A program made the translations under genes and the position numbers. Below the pieces are notes generated by a model. It had not been told where the DNA came from. It saw nothing but the letters and a program-made list of their open reading frames with translations, and searched no databases. A DNA stretch of 64,000 nucleotides. It comes from Croceicoccus gelatinilyticus. Lineage in GTDB: Bacteria; Pseudomonadota; Alphaproteobacteria; Sphingomonadales; Sphingomonadaceae. Below, piece after piece: positions 50,460-59,025 of this stretch (position 1 is its first letter; the number at the start of each line of letters is the position of its first letter). Location: contig NZ_JAHCBF010000003.1 of the NCBI RefSeq assembly GCF_018398395.1, forward strand, positions 186,001 through 250,000. The letters run 5' to 3'.

Positions 50460-51350
50460 TCAGCTGCGGATCAGGCCCTGCGGATAGCAACCCAGCAGCC
50501 GCAGGTTTTTGGAGTAGAAACCCAGCTCTTCCAGCGCGAGATCGATTGCCGGATCGCCCGGCTTGCCCACGATGTCGCAATAGAAGCGCGTGGCGGCGAA
50601 GCTGGCCCCGTCCTGATAGGATTCCAGCTTGGTCATGTTCACGCCGTTCGTCGCGAACCCGCCGAGCGCCTTGTAAAGCGCGGCGGGGATGTTGCGGACC
50701 TCGAAGACGAAAGTCGTCATCGCCGGCCCCTCGATCTCTGCCGGATCCAGCGGCGCGCGGGCCAGCACGACGAAGCGGGTCGTGTTGTCCGAATTGTCCT
50801 CGATCGATTCCTTGATCACCTGAAGATCGTAAAGTTCGGCAGCCAGAGGCGGCGCAATCGCGGCAAGCGAGGGGTCCTGGTCCTCGGCTACCTTGGCAGC
50901 GGCAGCAGCGGTGTCGGCGTACTCCATCGGGACGATGCCGTTCGCGCGCAGCCAGTGGCGACACTGGCCTAACGCCTGCGGGTGGCTGACCGCCGCCTTG
51001 AACGGCCCCGGCCCCGTCGCCATCAGCGTGTGGCGGATCGGCATGAAATGCTCGCCCGTGATCGACAGGCCCGATTCGGGCAGCAGGAAGTGGATGTCGG
51101 CCACGCGCCCGTTATGGCTGTTCTCGATCGGGATGATCGCGCGGTCGGCGCGGCCCTCGCGCACGGCGTCGATCGCATCGGCAAAGGACCAGCACGGCAT
51201 CGGCAGGCAGTCTGCATCGTAACGCAGCGCGGCGATGTGCGAATTGGCGCCCGGCGCCCCCTGGAAGGACATGGCACGGGTGCGATCCGCAAGCGCGGTG
51301 CGGTTGAGTTCCTCGGCCAAGGCGAGGGCTGGTGCGGGATAGCTGTGCAT
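50460..51350 (-). CDS. pheA: Prephenate dehydratase
   Basis: 296 aa without a chorismate mutase domain: prephenate to phenylpyruvate in phenylalanine synthesis. Catalytic TRF motif in DNTTRFVVLA; substrate segments FQGAPGANSH and IPIENSHNGRV. C-terminal ACT regulatory domain (about 205-285) with PAALYKALGGFATNGVNMTKLES, predicting feedback control by phenylalanine. Start at MHSYPAPAL; a longer frame upstream is Arg/Ala-rich and unlikely. Divergent from the cytochrome c gene. Confidence 0.94.
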   Translation of the reverse strand: MHSYPAPALALAEELNRTALADRTRAMSFQGAPGANSHIAALRYDADCLPMPCWSFADAIDAVREGRADRAIIPIENSHNGRVADIHFLLPESGLSITGEHFMPIRHTLMATGPGPFKAAVSHPQALGQCRHWLRANGIVPMEYADTAAAAAKVAEDQDPSLAAIAPPLAAELYDLQVIKESIEDNSDNTTRFVVLARAPLDPAEIEGPAMTTFVFEVRNIPAALYKALGGFATNGVNMTKLESYQDGASFAATRFYCDIVGKPGDPAIDLALEELGFYSKNLRLLGCYPQGLIRS

Positions 51351-51542
51351 TGCGGCAAGCGCGTTAGGCGCGTGCAGCGCTCCTGCCAAGCCCGCGCGTG
51401 CGCGTGCGCAAGCCACCGTTCGTGCCGCACGGCAGCAATTCGGGCCCAAATGAGACTTGCGCTAACCTGCCCTTGTAACTAGAGCGGCGCGCAAACCCCC
51501 GTCCGGGGGACGATCAGGGACACGTTCGACGGGTTTTTCTGC

Positions 51543-52205
51543 ATGAGCGACAAGTTCAACACCATTGCCGGCTGGACCCTTTTCGGCGGAGTCGTGGCAC
51601 TCGGCCTTTCCAGCATCAGCCACCGCGTGATCACTTCGCACGCGCCCGAAACCGAAGGCTACACCATCGTGGCAGCCGAGGAAGAAGGCGCAGCAGAAGG
51701 TCCGAGCCTTGCAACCCTGCTCGCTTCGGCCGATCCGGCTGCTGGCGAAAAGGTCTTTGCCAAGTGCACCGCTTGCCACACCATCAACCAGGGTGGCGCG
51801 AACGGCATCGGTCCGAACCTTTATGGCGTGATGGGCCAGCCCGTTGGTCAGCACGTTGCCGGTTTCGCCTACTCGGGCGCGCTGGCGGATCACGGCGGCA
51901 CCTGGGACTGGGACAACATGGACGCGTGGCTCGCCAGCCCGAAGGCTTTCGCCCCGGGCACGAAGATGAGCTTCGCCGGCCTTTCCAAGCCGGAAGATCG
52001 CGCCAACATCCTGGCCTATCTGAACGCGCAGGGTTCGAACCTGCCGCTGCCGACTCCGGAAGAACCGGCTGCCGAAGGCGAAACCGAAGCCGGCATCGAA
52101 ACGGCTGAAGAGCCTGCGGTCTCGGCCACGCCGGACGGTGCGGCCGCCGTTGATGGCGAAACGCAGACCCCGGTTGCCGAAGAAGGCACTGCCGTCGCGG
52201 AATAA
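51543..52205 (+). CDS. cycM: Membrane-anchored cytochrome c (CycM/c552-like)
   Basis: 220 aa. One N-terminal membrane helix (about 9-24) holds a class I cytochrome c domain in the periplasm. Haem site CTACH (75-79) and axial Met141 in PGTKMSFAG. After the haem domain comes an unusually long acidic tail of about 55 residues (Glu/Ala/Pro/Thr-rich) with no structure. Likely carries electrons from the bc1 complex to a terminal oxidase. Followed by a strong terminator. Confidence 0.92.
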   Translation: MSDKFNTIAGWTLFGGVVALGLSSISHRVITSHAPETEGYTIVAAEEEGAAEGPSLATLLASADPAAGEKVFAKCTACHTINQGGANGIGPNLYGVMGQPVGQHVAGFAYSGALADHGGTWDWDNMDAWLASPKAFAPGTKMSFAGLSKPEDRANILAYLNAQGSNLPLPTPEEPAAEGETEAGIETAEEPAVSATPDGAAAVDGETQTPVAEEGTAVAE

Positions 52206-52225
52206 GCGGCTGGCAAGCGAACACG

Positions 52226-52260
52226 AAAAGGCCCGCCGGGATCGTCCGGCGGGCCTTTTT
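52226..52260. terminator. Bidirectional intrinsic terminator
   Basis: AAAAGGCCCGCCGG and CCGGCGGGCCTTTT are perfect complements (14 bp) around GATCGT, with an extra T following. It separates the cytochrome c gene from the convergent phosphoesterase gene and can work in both directions. Confidence 0.95.
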
Positions 52261-52283
52261 CTTTGCCTGGCCCGCGTGGCGGA

Positions 52284-53144
52284 TCAGTAGACCGGCGGAT
52301 CCTCTGCCGGAATACGGCCGACCGGCGCGACCGGTTCGCCGGGCTTGCGCGGGGGCAGTGCGTCTTCGGGTACTTCGGGGATCATCATGTCCTCGCTCGG
52401 CACGTGCTCAAGGTTCCGAACGACGACCTTGATGCCTTGATCCGACAAGTGCAGCTCGTTGAAACTGGGCGGGGAGGAGCGCAGCCGCTGAGACAACGTG
52501 CCTGCGCCTATCATGCGGATCTGGCCATTGGGCGTGTCCTGCATAAGATCGAAAGCATCGTGGACATGGCCCGACAGCACGGCCAGCACGTTGCGTTTCG
52601 CCAGTTCGGCCAGCGCATTGTTGCCACCCCGGGTCAGCGCGGTTCCGTGCGTGCCCACTTCGACCAGCGGGTGGTGGCAGGCAACGATCGGCCGCGTGCC
52701 AACGGGTAGCGCATCAATCATGTCGAGACATTCCTGAAGCGCGGCGCCTGTGATCCAGCCCTTCGACCAGTTCAGCCGCCATTGGGCCCGCGCAGCCGTC
52801 TTCAAAGGAACGATCGCCGCACCGGGCAGGTCGATTTCCTTTTCCACCACGTCCTCGATCGACCGGAACCGGCGATAGGGATCGAAGAACCGCTCTATCG
52901 GATTGAAATAGGGCAAGTCGTGATTGCCGATCTCGACCGTCACCGGCACGTCGAACGCGGTAATCCACTCACACGCAGCCTTAAATTCGTGGTGGCGCGC
53001 CCGCATGGTGAGATCGCCGGTGATCGCCACGGCATCGGGGCGCAGGCGCTCAATCTCGGCCACGACCCAGTCCAGCGCGCGCTGGTCCTCAAGCCCGAAG
53101 TGAATATCGCTGAGGTGAAAGAGCAGGCGTTCGTTATCGGCCAC
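52284..53144 (-). CDS. Metallophosphoesterase (CpdA-like)
   Basis: 286 aa, GTG start. Calcineurin-like motifs in order: DIHFG (7th motif Asp/His), ITGDLT, GNHD, CHHPL and SGHVHD, so a two-metal phosphodiesterase. Similar to class III cAMP phosphodiesterases, but the substrate is not certain. The C terminus is Pro-rich (DALPPRKPGEPVAPVGRIP). Its first 11 bases overlap the end of the lipid-kinase gene, so the two are coupled. Confidence 0.87.
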   Translation of the reverse strand: MADNERLLFHLSDIHFGLEDQRALDWVVAEIERLRPDAVAITGDLTMRARHHEFKAACEWITAFDVPVTVEIGNHDLPYFNPIERFFDPYRRFRSIEDVVEKEIDLPGAAIVPLKTAARAQWRLNWSKGWITGAALQECLDMIDALPVGTRPIVACHHPLVEVGTHGTALTRGGNNALAELAKRNVLAVLSGHVHDAFDLMQDTPNGQIRMIGAGTLSQRLRSSPPSFNELHLSDQGIKVVVRNLEHVPSEDMMIPEVPEDALPPRKPGEPVAPVGRIPAEDPPVY

Positions 53145-53985
53145 GCGACACCACTAGGTCGACTTCGCAGGGGACGACGCGGAACGTGGCTTCGCAATCG
53201 GACACGCGCGGTTCGCCGTCGACAAGAATGTCGAGCCTTTCGCCTTCGCAGGCCGTGATGGTCATTTCTTCAAGTCTTCCCAGTTTGTCATGCGGACCTT
53301 CGCGAAAATCGCGCTTCAGCAGTGCCAGGCTCTGCTGCGCGTACTCTCCTAGCGTTTCAGCATGATAACCGTCGACCGACATCTTGCCGTCTTCGGGGGA
53401 CATCAGGACGAGGGGATATCCGTCCGGCTTGCCCAGCGGCGGGCTTACGACGCGGACCATTGGCCCGTCGGTCGATTCCTTCAGGGCTTCGGCCGTACTT
53501 CCCGCCATGGCGACCACATCGAAATGGCGCATCGCCTCGCGAACTTCGCTCCATGCGCAGGCAGGCCCGGCCATCATGCCGGCCAGCGCATCGCCCGCAT
53601 CGCAGCGGATGACATGGGGACGCTCCCGCTCGGCCTTGCCCGAACAGAAGCGCGAGACGATCACATCCGGCTCGACATCGCCATGGAGGCGGATCGAAAG
53701 CAGGTTCATCGTCCCGCCCGGCAACACCAGGACCGCCCCGCCCCAGCCGTAAAGGCCAGTGACAAGCGCATTGATCGTGCCATCGCCGGTGTAGATCGTG
53801 ACGAATTCGATGCCCGCCGCGTCCAGTTCGTCCGGCTTGGGCAGGTCGTCCTTGGGAAAGCGGATCACCCGTTCGACATCGATGCCGTTCTGGCCGCAGC
53901 AGTCTTGCAGCGCGTTGAACGCCTTGTCGTCATAGCTTCCGCTATCGGGATTGATGACCAGCCATGTCTTGCGCGCGTGGGCCAT
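53134..53985 (-). CDS. Diacylglycerol kinase-family lipid kinase
   Basis: 283 aa starting at MAHARKTWLVINPDSGSY. The DAGK catalytic signature is present: TIYTGDGTINALVTGL and LVLPGGTMNLLS (GGDGT and GT-N equivalents, here GDGT and GGTMN). A C-terminal beta-sandwich follows with DILVDGEP. It should phosphorylate a lipid hydroxyl (diacylglycerol, sphingoid base or undecaprenol). Middle gene of a three-gene minus-strand operon. Confidence 0.86.
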   Translation of the reverse strand: MAHARKTWLVINPDSGSYDDKAFNALQDCCGQNGIDVERVIRFPKDDLPKPDELDAAGIEFVTIYTGDGTINALVTGLYGWGGAVLVLPGGTMNLLSIRLHGDVEPDVIVSRFCSGKAERERPHVIRCDAGDALAGMMAGPACAWSEVREAMRHFDVVAMAGSTAEALKESTDGPMVRVVSPPLGKPDGYPLVLMSPEDGKMSVDGYHAETLGEYAQQSLALLKRDFREGPHDKLGRLEEMTITACEGERLDILVDGEPRVSDCEATFRVVPCEVDLVVSRGR

Positions 53986-54023
53986 GTCCCACAAAAAGCG
54001 CGAAGCGGCACGCGGTTCCCGTT

Positions 54024-54287
54024 TCAGACCTTGCGCGAGATGATCAGCCAGGCCGCAACGCCGTTTGCCAGGGTATAGGCAAAGTAGGCCCAGATCGCCT
54101 GCGGGTATCCGTTCACGCCCAGCAGCATGGCCGCCAGCAGCATCACGAATTCGATCGCGATCGAAAATCGCCCCGACAGCATGTGCACGAACCACGGCAT
54201 CTGGCCCAGCAGCGGATGCCCGCTTTCCAGCACGGCCTTGTGCATCGCGAAGTTTCCGACGCCGAGGATGAAGGCAAGCAATAGCAT
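54024..54287 (-). CDS. Small membrane protein (87 aa)
   Basis: Three predicted helices (about 1-14, 43-60, 65-83) with a basic end IISRKV, so the C terminus is probably cytoplasmic. No family recognised. It lies 38 bases upstream of the lipid-kinase gene on the same strand and probably shares its transcript. Function unknown. Confidence 0.7.
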   Translation of the reverse strand: MLLLAFILGVGNFAMHKAVLESGHPLLGQMPWFVHMLSGRFSIAIEFVMLLAAMLLGVNGYPQAIWAYFAYTLANGVAAWLIISRKV

Positions 54288-54379
54288 CAGGCGAACATTC
54301 TAGGCATGAAAGCGCGATTCGTCGGCACTTTTTTACGTGCGGCTCCGGTCCGGCGCACGAGTCTTGCGATTGTAACGAA

Positions 54380-54412
54380 GTCGTTCGTCCTGCCGGAATA
54401 TGTCGTTCGTCC
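54380..54412. promoter_or_regulatory. Two direct repeats upstream of UrcA gene
   Basis: GTCGTTCGTCC occurs at 54380-54390 and 54402-54412, 22 bases apart (two helical turns). Both lie between the divergent membrane-protein and UrcA genes. The spacing suggests tandem binding of a regulator on one DNA face. Confidence 0.4.
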
Positions 54413-54541
54413 GTCAAAAACGGCGCTTATCGACCCGCGAGCCGCCCTTGCAGAGGGGCGAATGCCTGACGTCCCACCCTTGCGTAGACAGAATGACGAC
54501 GCGGCAAAGAGCCGAAGCCGCAACACTAGAGGAGATGAGAG

Positions 54542-54844
54542 ATGAAGACCATTCTGACCGCCACCGCCGCCCTCGCCATGTTTGCCGCTTCGGGCGCGGC
54601 TTCTGCAAAGGACGTCGAAACCGCAAGCCGTGAAGTTTCGTTTGAGGACGTCGATCTGACCACTGCCGAAGGTCAGGAAGAGATGGAGCGCCGGATCGTT
54701 CAGGCCGCTCGCAAGGTCTGCAAGGCCGACACGCCGAAGAGCTTTTTCCATCACCGTTCGTCGAGCGACTGTTTCGAAGTCGCCATGAAGAAGGGCCGCA
54801 TCGAAATGGCCAAGCGGACGGAGGACGTACGTTACGGCGGCTGA
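54542..54844 (+). CDS. UrcA family exported protein
   Basis: 100 aa. Signal peptide MKTILTATAALAMFAASGAASA, then the UrcA core: EVSFEDVDLTTAEGQEEMERRIVQAARKVCKA and a second Cys in SSDCFEVAMKK; the Cys pair is conserved with the UrcA protein at 30494. GAGGAGATGAGAG precedes the ATG. Role unknown, periplasmic. Two hairpins follow, so it is probably monocistronic. Confidence 0.85.
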   Translation: MKTILTATAALAMFAASGAASAKDVETASREVSFEDVDLTTAEGQEEMERRIVQAARKVCKADTPKSFFHHRSSSDCFEVAMKKGRIEMAKRTEDVRYGG

Positions 54845-54860
54845 TCCCGCAGCCGTCCCA

Positions 54861-54892
54861 CCCCGGACCGGTCCCAGTCCCCCGGTCCGGGG
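54861..54892 (+). terminator. First hairpin after UrcA gene
   Basis: CCCCGGACCG pairs with CGGTCCGGGG (10 bp) 16 bases after the stop. It is followed by ACAATTTA, so it may be a weak terminator placed before the stronger one at 54937. Confidence 0.6.
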
Positions 54893-54936
54893 ACAATTTA
54901 CCCTCACAAGGAAATGCAGTCCCTTGGAGGTCAACC

Positions 54937-54978
54937 TGCCGCAGGAAGGAACCAGTCCCCCTTCCTGCGGCATTTTTT
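54937..54978 (+). terminator. Intrinsic terminator after UrcA gene
   Basis: TGCCGCAGGAAG and CTTCCTGCGGCA form a perfect 12-bp stem followed by six T residues. A textbook rho-independent terminator; it also faces the convergent LytTR regulator gene. Confidence 0.93.
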
Positions 54979-55007
54979 GTGTCTGAAATGGAAGGAGCAG
55001 GACGCGC

Positions 55008-55805
55008 TTAGCGCCCGGCCATCGCCTTTACCGACTTCAAGTGTGTACGCCCGATACGTACCGGCTCGCCCCGCGCGATTTCGGCGGACCAGACGCCCAG
55101 ACCTTCGTGGCGAAGGCCCGTGATGAACTCACGCGCCAGGATGGTCGAACGGTGGACGCGGATGAAGCGTTCGGGGTCCAGCCTCTCTTCCAGCGATCCG
55201 ATTGTCTCCAAGAGCAGGTGGCTCGTCTCTCCGACGTGCAGGCGAACGTAATCCCGTTCGGCATCGATGCGGCAAACGTCGTCCACGGCGATGCGCAGCA
55301 GTTCGGAGCGGTGCGGAACCCAGAATTCCTCGATCCACGGGCTGGGCGCGGTTTCGGACGAGGCCGCAGCAGTCCCGCCAGCACGGCGGTTGAAGGCGCG
55401 GTCGATGGCGCGTTCGAGCCGGTCGGTCGCGACGGGTTTGAGAACATAGTCCACGGCATCGAGATCGAAAGCCTCGACCGCGAAACTGTCATGCGCGGTG
55501 ACGAAGACGACTGCAGGGCGCTGCGCCATGTCGGGCACGGTCTCGGCAATCCGGCGTGCGACCGATAACCCGTCGACTTGCGGCATCGTCATGTCGAGCA
55601 GGACGAGATCGGGCGTCAGCGCCTCGATCATGCGCAGTGCCGCCGCGCCGTCACCGGCCGTGCCGACAATGCGCAAGGCCGGGATGCGCGAGCAGATGAC
55701 CTGCATACGCTCCACCGCCAAAGGCTCGTCATCGACGATCAGCGTCGAGAGCGTGCGGTTTTCCTGTTGTTCGACAGAATTCTGGCCATGTGTCCCCCCG
55801 GACAT
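55008..55805 (-). CDS. LytTR-family response regulator
   Basis: 265 aa starting at MSGGTHGQNSVEQQ, with GGAGG about 12 bases upstream. Receiver with phosphoacceptor Asp71 in VLLDMTMPQVDG and Lys in VLKPVATDRLE; C-terminal LytTR DNA-binding domain (about 165-262) with RIDAERDYVRLH and FIRVHRSTILA. Begins 5 bases after the stop of the LytS-type kinase, so it is the cognate regulator. Confidence 0.93.
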   Translation of the reverse strand: MSGGTHGQNSVEQQENRTLSTLIVDDEPLAVERMQVICSRIPALRIVGTAGDGAAALRMIEALTPDLVLLDMTMPQVDGLSVARRIAETVPDMAQRPAVVFVTAHDSFAVEAFDLDAVDYVLKPVATDRLERAIDRAFNRRAGGTAAASSETAPSPWIEEFWVPHRSELLRIAVDDVCRIDAERDYVRLHVGETSHLLLETIGSLEERLDPERFIRVHRSTILAREFITGLRHEGLGVWSAEIARGEPVRIGRTHLKSVKAMAGR

Positions 55806-55810
55806 GTCGT

Positions 55811-57112
55811 TCAGTCCTCCTCCCCACTGAACTTCAGCGGCATCCTGATCACGGTTCGCCACCCCTCTTCCCCGGGGCCGCTGGCCACGCTCGCCTCTTT
55901 GCCGAACCGCGCCTTCAGCCTGTCCCGCACATTGGCGAGACCGATACCGAAGCCGCCGTGTTCGTCGCTCGAAGCGCCGGGGCCGTCGTCGGTCACCGTG
56001 ACAACCAGCCGCTCGTACTCTTCCGAAGCTGCCAGCCGGATCGTGACGGGACGATTAACCAGCGCGACGGCATAACGGACCGAATTCTCGATCAACGGCT
56101 GCAGGATCATGCCGGGAATCCGCGCCTTGGCAAGTTCGGGCGGCACGTCGATGTCGACAACCAGCCGATCGGGGAAGCGTACGGCCTCGATCTGCAGGTA
56201 GATGCGCTGCAGCTCGATCTCTTCTTCCAACGGAACGTCATGCGTCGGATCGCCGGACAGTGACCGGCGATAGAACCGGCTGATCATCTGGATCATGGTT
56301 TCGGCCTGTTCGTTCCGGTTGGTCATGACCAGCGCGGAAAGCGAGTTCAGCGTGTTGAACAGGAAGTGCGGATTGACCTGATAGCGCAGGGATTTCAGCT
56401 CCGCCGCCTTGGCCGCGCGGCGATGTTCGCCCGCGCGCCGTTCGGCCATGCGGGCCTGTACCGCCTGTCCCAGCGCGATGTAGATCGCGCACCACGACAG
56501 CAGCAGGTAATAGCGGCCCAGCGCAATGTCGGTCAGTTGCTGCCACAAGAGCTTTTCCGGCCCCGGCGATGCAATGACGGTCTGCGCCGCAGCATGCTCT
56601 GCCGGAACGTCGGGCGCGGGGGGCGCAGGGGGCGGCACGTCCTCGTCGCCAGGCATCGGCGGAGGCGGAGCTTCGGGCGGTGCCGGTATATCCGGTACGT
56701 CGACCAGCAGGTTGCCTGCCTCATCACGGCGGATCGAAATGCCCTGCTCGTCCCCGATCCGCTTTACGTTGCGTTCTTCGATGTCGGCAAAGGCCTGCTG
56801 GTTGATGAATGCCAGCAACAGTGATGCCGGTGCCGCTGCGACGATGGCCACCACGATACGCAGGCCAAGGCTGCGCCGGTCAAACCCGCGCAGCAACAGC
56901 CAGAGCAGGACGGTCACGGCGATGCCCGCGATGCTGACGATCACGCGGCTCGACAGCATTTCCATCTGCATGTCAAAGCCAAGGACGACACCGCGCGCCG
57001 TCGCCAGCGCGAAGTAGACGGTCCACAGGATGACCATCGAGATCAGAACGGTCGGCAGCCCGACAGCCGCATGGGGGTGCGGGTCGGGCCCATTGTCTTC
57101 GTAAGGTTTCAC
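55811..57112 (-). CDS. LytS-type sensor histidine kinase with proline-rich loop
   Basis: 433 aa. Four membrane helices (about 20-42, 55-76, 84-104, 196-216). Between helices 3 and 4 lies a region of about 85 residues, strongly Pro-rich (PAPPEAPPPPMPGDEDVPPPAPP), probably periplasmic and flexible. The His_kinase domain has His249 in YQVNPHFLFNTLNSL, followed by an ATPase with PLIENSVRYA, DDGPG and GIGLANVRDRL. Paired with the LytTR regulator downstream. Signal unknown. Confidence 0.92.
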   Translation of the reverse strand: MKPYEDNGPDPHPHAAVGLPTVLISMVILWTVYFALATARGVVLGFDMQMEMLSSRVIVSIAGIAVTVLLWLLLRGFDRRSLGLRIVVAIVAAAPASLLLAFINQQAFADIEERNVKRIGDEQGISIRRDEAGNLLVDVPDIPAPPEAPPPPMPGDEDVPPPAPPAPDVPAEHAAAQTVIASPGPEKLLWQQLTDIALGRYYLLLSWCAIYIALGQAVQARMAERRAGEHRRAAKAAELKSLRYQVNPHFLFNTLNSLSALVMTNRNEQAETMIQMISRFYRRSLSGDPTHDVPLEEEIELQRIYLQIEAVRFPDRLVVDIDVPPELAKARIPGMILQPLIENSVRYAVALVNRPVTIRLAASEEYERLVVTVTDDGPGASSDEHGGFGIGLANVRDRLKARFGKEASVASGPGEEGWRTVIRMPLKFSGEED

Positions 57113-57151
57113 ATCGACCGTGATACGCGGCGCAAGCCGTGCGCGCCAGTA

Positions 57152-57184
57152 GGCCCGACTCGCCCCCGTCGAGGCGAGTCGGCC
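57152..57184 (-). terminator. Hairpin after fumarase gene
   Basis: CGACTCGCC pairs with GGCGAGTCG (9 bp), extended by GGCC/GGCC across one bulged base. It lies 42 bases beyond the fumarase stop on the minus strand, before the LytS-type kinase. No T-run on the minus strand, so termination is only suggested. Confidence 0.5.
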
Positions 57185-57225
57185 GTTTGTCGAACGTTCA
57201 CAACTGTAGTCGCGAATCTATCCCC

Positions 57226-58752
57226 TCAGGTCGAGGGGAGCAGGTGTTCCTTGGCGATCTTTTCACGCCAGACCGCAGGGGCCAGCGTGTGGACGTTCTT
57301 GCCCTCGCTATCGACCGCGACGGTGACGGGCATGTCCTCGACCTTGAATTCGTAGATCGCTTCCATGCCCAGGTCCTCGAAGGCGACGACCTTGGCTTCC
57401 TTAATCGCGCGGGCGACGAGATAGGCCGCGCCGCCGACCGCCATGAGGTAAGCGACTTTGTGCTTTGCGATGACCTCGGTCGCGCCCTGCCCGCGTTCGG
57501 CCTTGCCGATCATGGCAAGGAGGCCAAGCTCGAGCATCTGGTCGGTGAACTTGTCCATGCGCGTCGCGGTGGTCGGGCCAGCCGGGCCGACAACTTCGCC
57601 GACGACCGGATCGACCGGGCCGACGTAATAGATCGCGCGGCCCTTGAACTCGACGGGCAGCTCCTCGCCCTTTTCCAGCATGTCGGCGATACGCTTGTGC
57701 GCAGCGTCGCGGCCCGTGAGCATGTGGCCCGAAAGCAGCAGGCGGTCGCCGTGCTTCCAGCTCTGCACTTCCTCGGGCGTCAGGTTGTCGAGATCGACCT
57801 TCTTGGCCGAGGCGTCCGGCTCCCAGTGAACCTTGGGCCATGCATCCAGATCGGGGAGCGGCAGGAAAGTCGGGCCGCTGCCGTCCAGCGTAAAGTGCGC
57901 ATGGCGCGTGGCGGCGCAGTTCGGGATCATCGCGACCGGCTTGTTCGCCGCGTGGCAAGGCCAGTCGTAGATCTTGACGTCGAGCACGGTGGCAAGACCG
58001 CCAAGGCCCTGCGCGCCCACACCCATCGCGTTGACCTTGTCGAAGATCTCGATGCGCAGCTTCTCCAGATCGTTCTGGGGCCCACGCTCTTTCAGCTGGC
58101 CCATGTCGATCGGGTCCATCAGGCTCTTCTTGGCAAGCTTCACGCACTCTTCCGCCGTGCCGCCGATGCCGATGCCCAGCATCCCCGGCGGGCACCAGCC
58201 GGCGCCCATCTGCGGAATCATTTCCAGAACCCAGTCGACGATATTGTCCGACGGGTTCATCATCTTGAACTTGGACTTTGCCTCGCTGCCGCCGCCCTTG
58301 GCCGCTACGTCGATCGTCACCGTGTCGCCGGGGACCATCTCGACGTTGAGTACACAAGGCGTGTTGTCGCGGGTGTTGCGGCGGGTAAAAGCCGGATCGG
58401 CTAGCACAGACGCGCGCAGCTTATTGTCGGGATTGTTGTAGCCCTTGCGCACGCCTTCATCGACGACTTCCTGCAGCGACAGCTTGGAACCGAGGCGGCA
58501 GTTCTGACCCCACTTCACGAAGACATTGACGATGCCGGTGTCCTGACAGATCGGGCGGTGGCCTTCGGCGCACATGCGGCTGTTGGTCAGGATCTGCGCA
58601 ATGGCATCCTTGGCGGCGGGGTTCTGTTCCGCCTCGTAAGCCTCGCCCAGCGCCTGGATGTAATCCATCGGGTGATAGAAGCTGATGTACTGCAAGGCGT
58701 CAGCGACGCTGTCGATGAGGTCCTGTTCCTCGATCACCACCATGTCGGACAT
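57226..58752 (-). CDS. fumA: Fumarate hydratase, class I (Fe-S)
   Basis: 508 aa, single-chain class I fumarase (fumarate to malate, TCA cycle). [4Fe-4S]-type cysteines are visible in RMCAEGHRPICQDTG and in WCPPGMLGIGIGGTAEECV. The C-terminal beta domain carries GPTTATRMDKFTDQML. It stands alone; with aconitase at 33.3 kb it gives two Fe-S TCA enzymes in this window. Confidence 0.96.
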   Translation of the reverse strand: MSDMVVIEEQDLIDSVADALQYISFYHPMDYIQALGEAYEAEQNPAAKDAIAQILTNSRMCAEGHRPICQDTGIVNVFVKWGQNCRLGSKLSLQEVVDEGVRKGYNNPDNKLRASVLADPAFTRRNTRDNTPCVLNVEMVPGDTVTIDVAAKGGGSEAKSKFKMMNPSDNIVDWVLEMIPQMGAGWCPPGMLGIGIGGTAEECVKLAKKSLMDPIDMGQLKERGPQNDLEKLRIEIFDKVNAMGVGAQGLGGLATVLDVKIYDWPCHAANKPVAMIPNCAATRHAHFTLDGSGPTFLPLPDLDAWPKVHWEPDASAKKVDLDNLTPEEVQSWKHGDRLLLSGHMLTGRDAAHKRIADMLEKGEELPVEFKGRAIYYVGPVDPVVGEVVGPAGPTTATRMDKFTDQMLELGLLAMIGKAERGQGATEVIAKHKVAYLMAVGGAAYLVARAIKEAKVVAFEDLGMEAIYEFKVEDMPVTVAVDSEGKNVHTLAPAVWREKIAKEHLLPST

Positions 58753-59025
58753 GTAAAACCCACCTTTTCGCTCGAGCCTGTCGTTACGAGAGGCGACTTA
58801 GGAGCGATGCTGCTCAGTGGCAATGCCGTTCGACCCCGACAAAAGGAGGGGTACAGGCGCATAGCTTCGCAGGGGCGAAGGTCCTGCCTCTTGGCGGCGG
58901 GCCTTCGATGGCGTAGGGCGCCAAGCGGACTCGCACCTTGACGAAAGCTATCGTTTGGGGGCAAGTGTGTTACCTGACTAGGACAGTCCGCTTCGGGCTG
59001 CTGCAACAAGAGAGTGCATGACGCG

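Noticed and set aside
54306-54545. 79-codon plus-strand frame upstream of the UrcA gene
   Set aside because: No ribosome site, overlaps the UrcA start and its promoter repeats, and no recognisable features.
58753-59025. Structured RNA or riboswitch between fumarase and pcm
   Set aside because: Several GC-rich stems can be drawn, but none matches a known riboswitch core, and the gap serves as a simple divergent promoter region.
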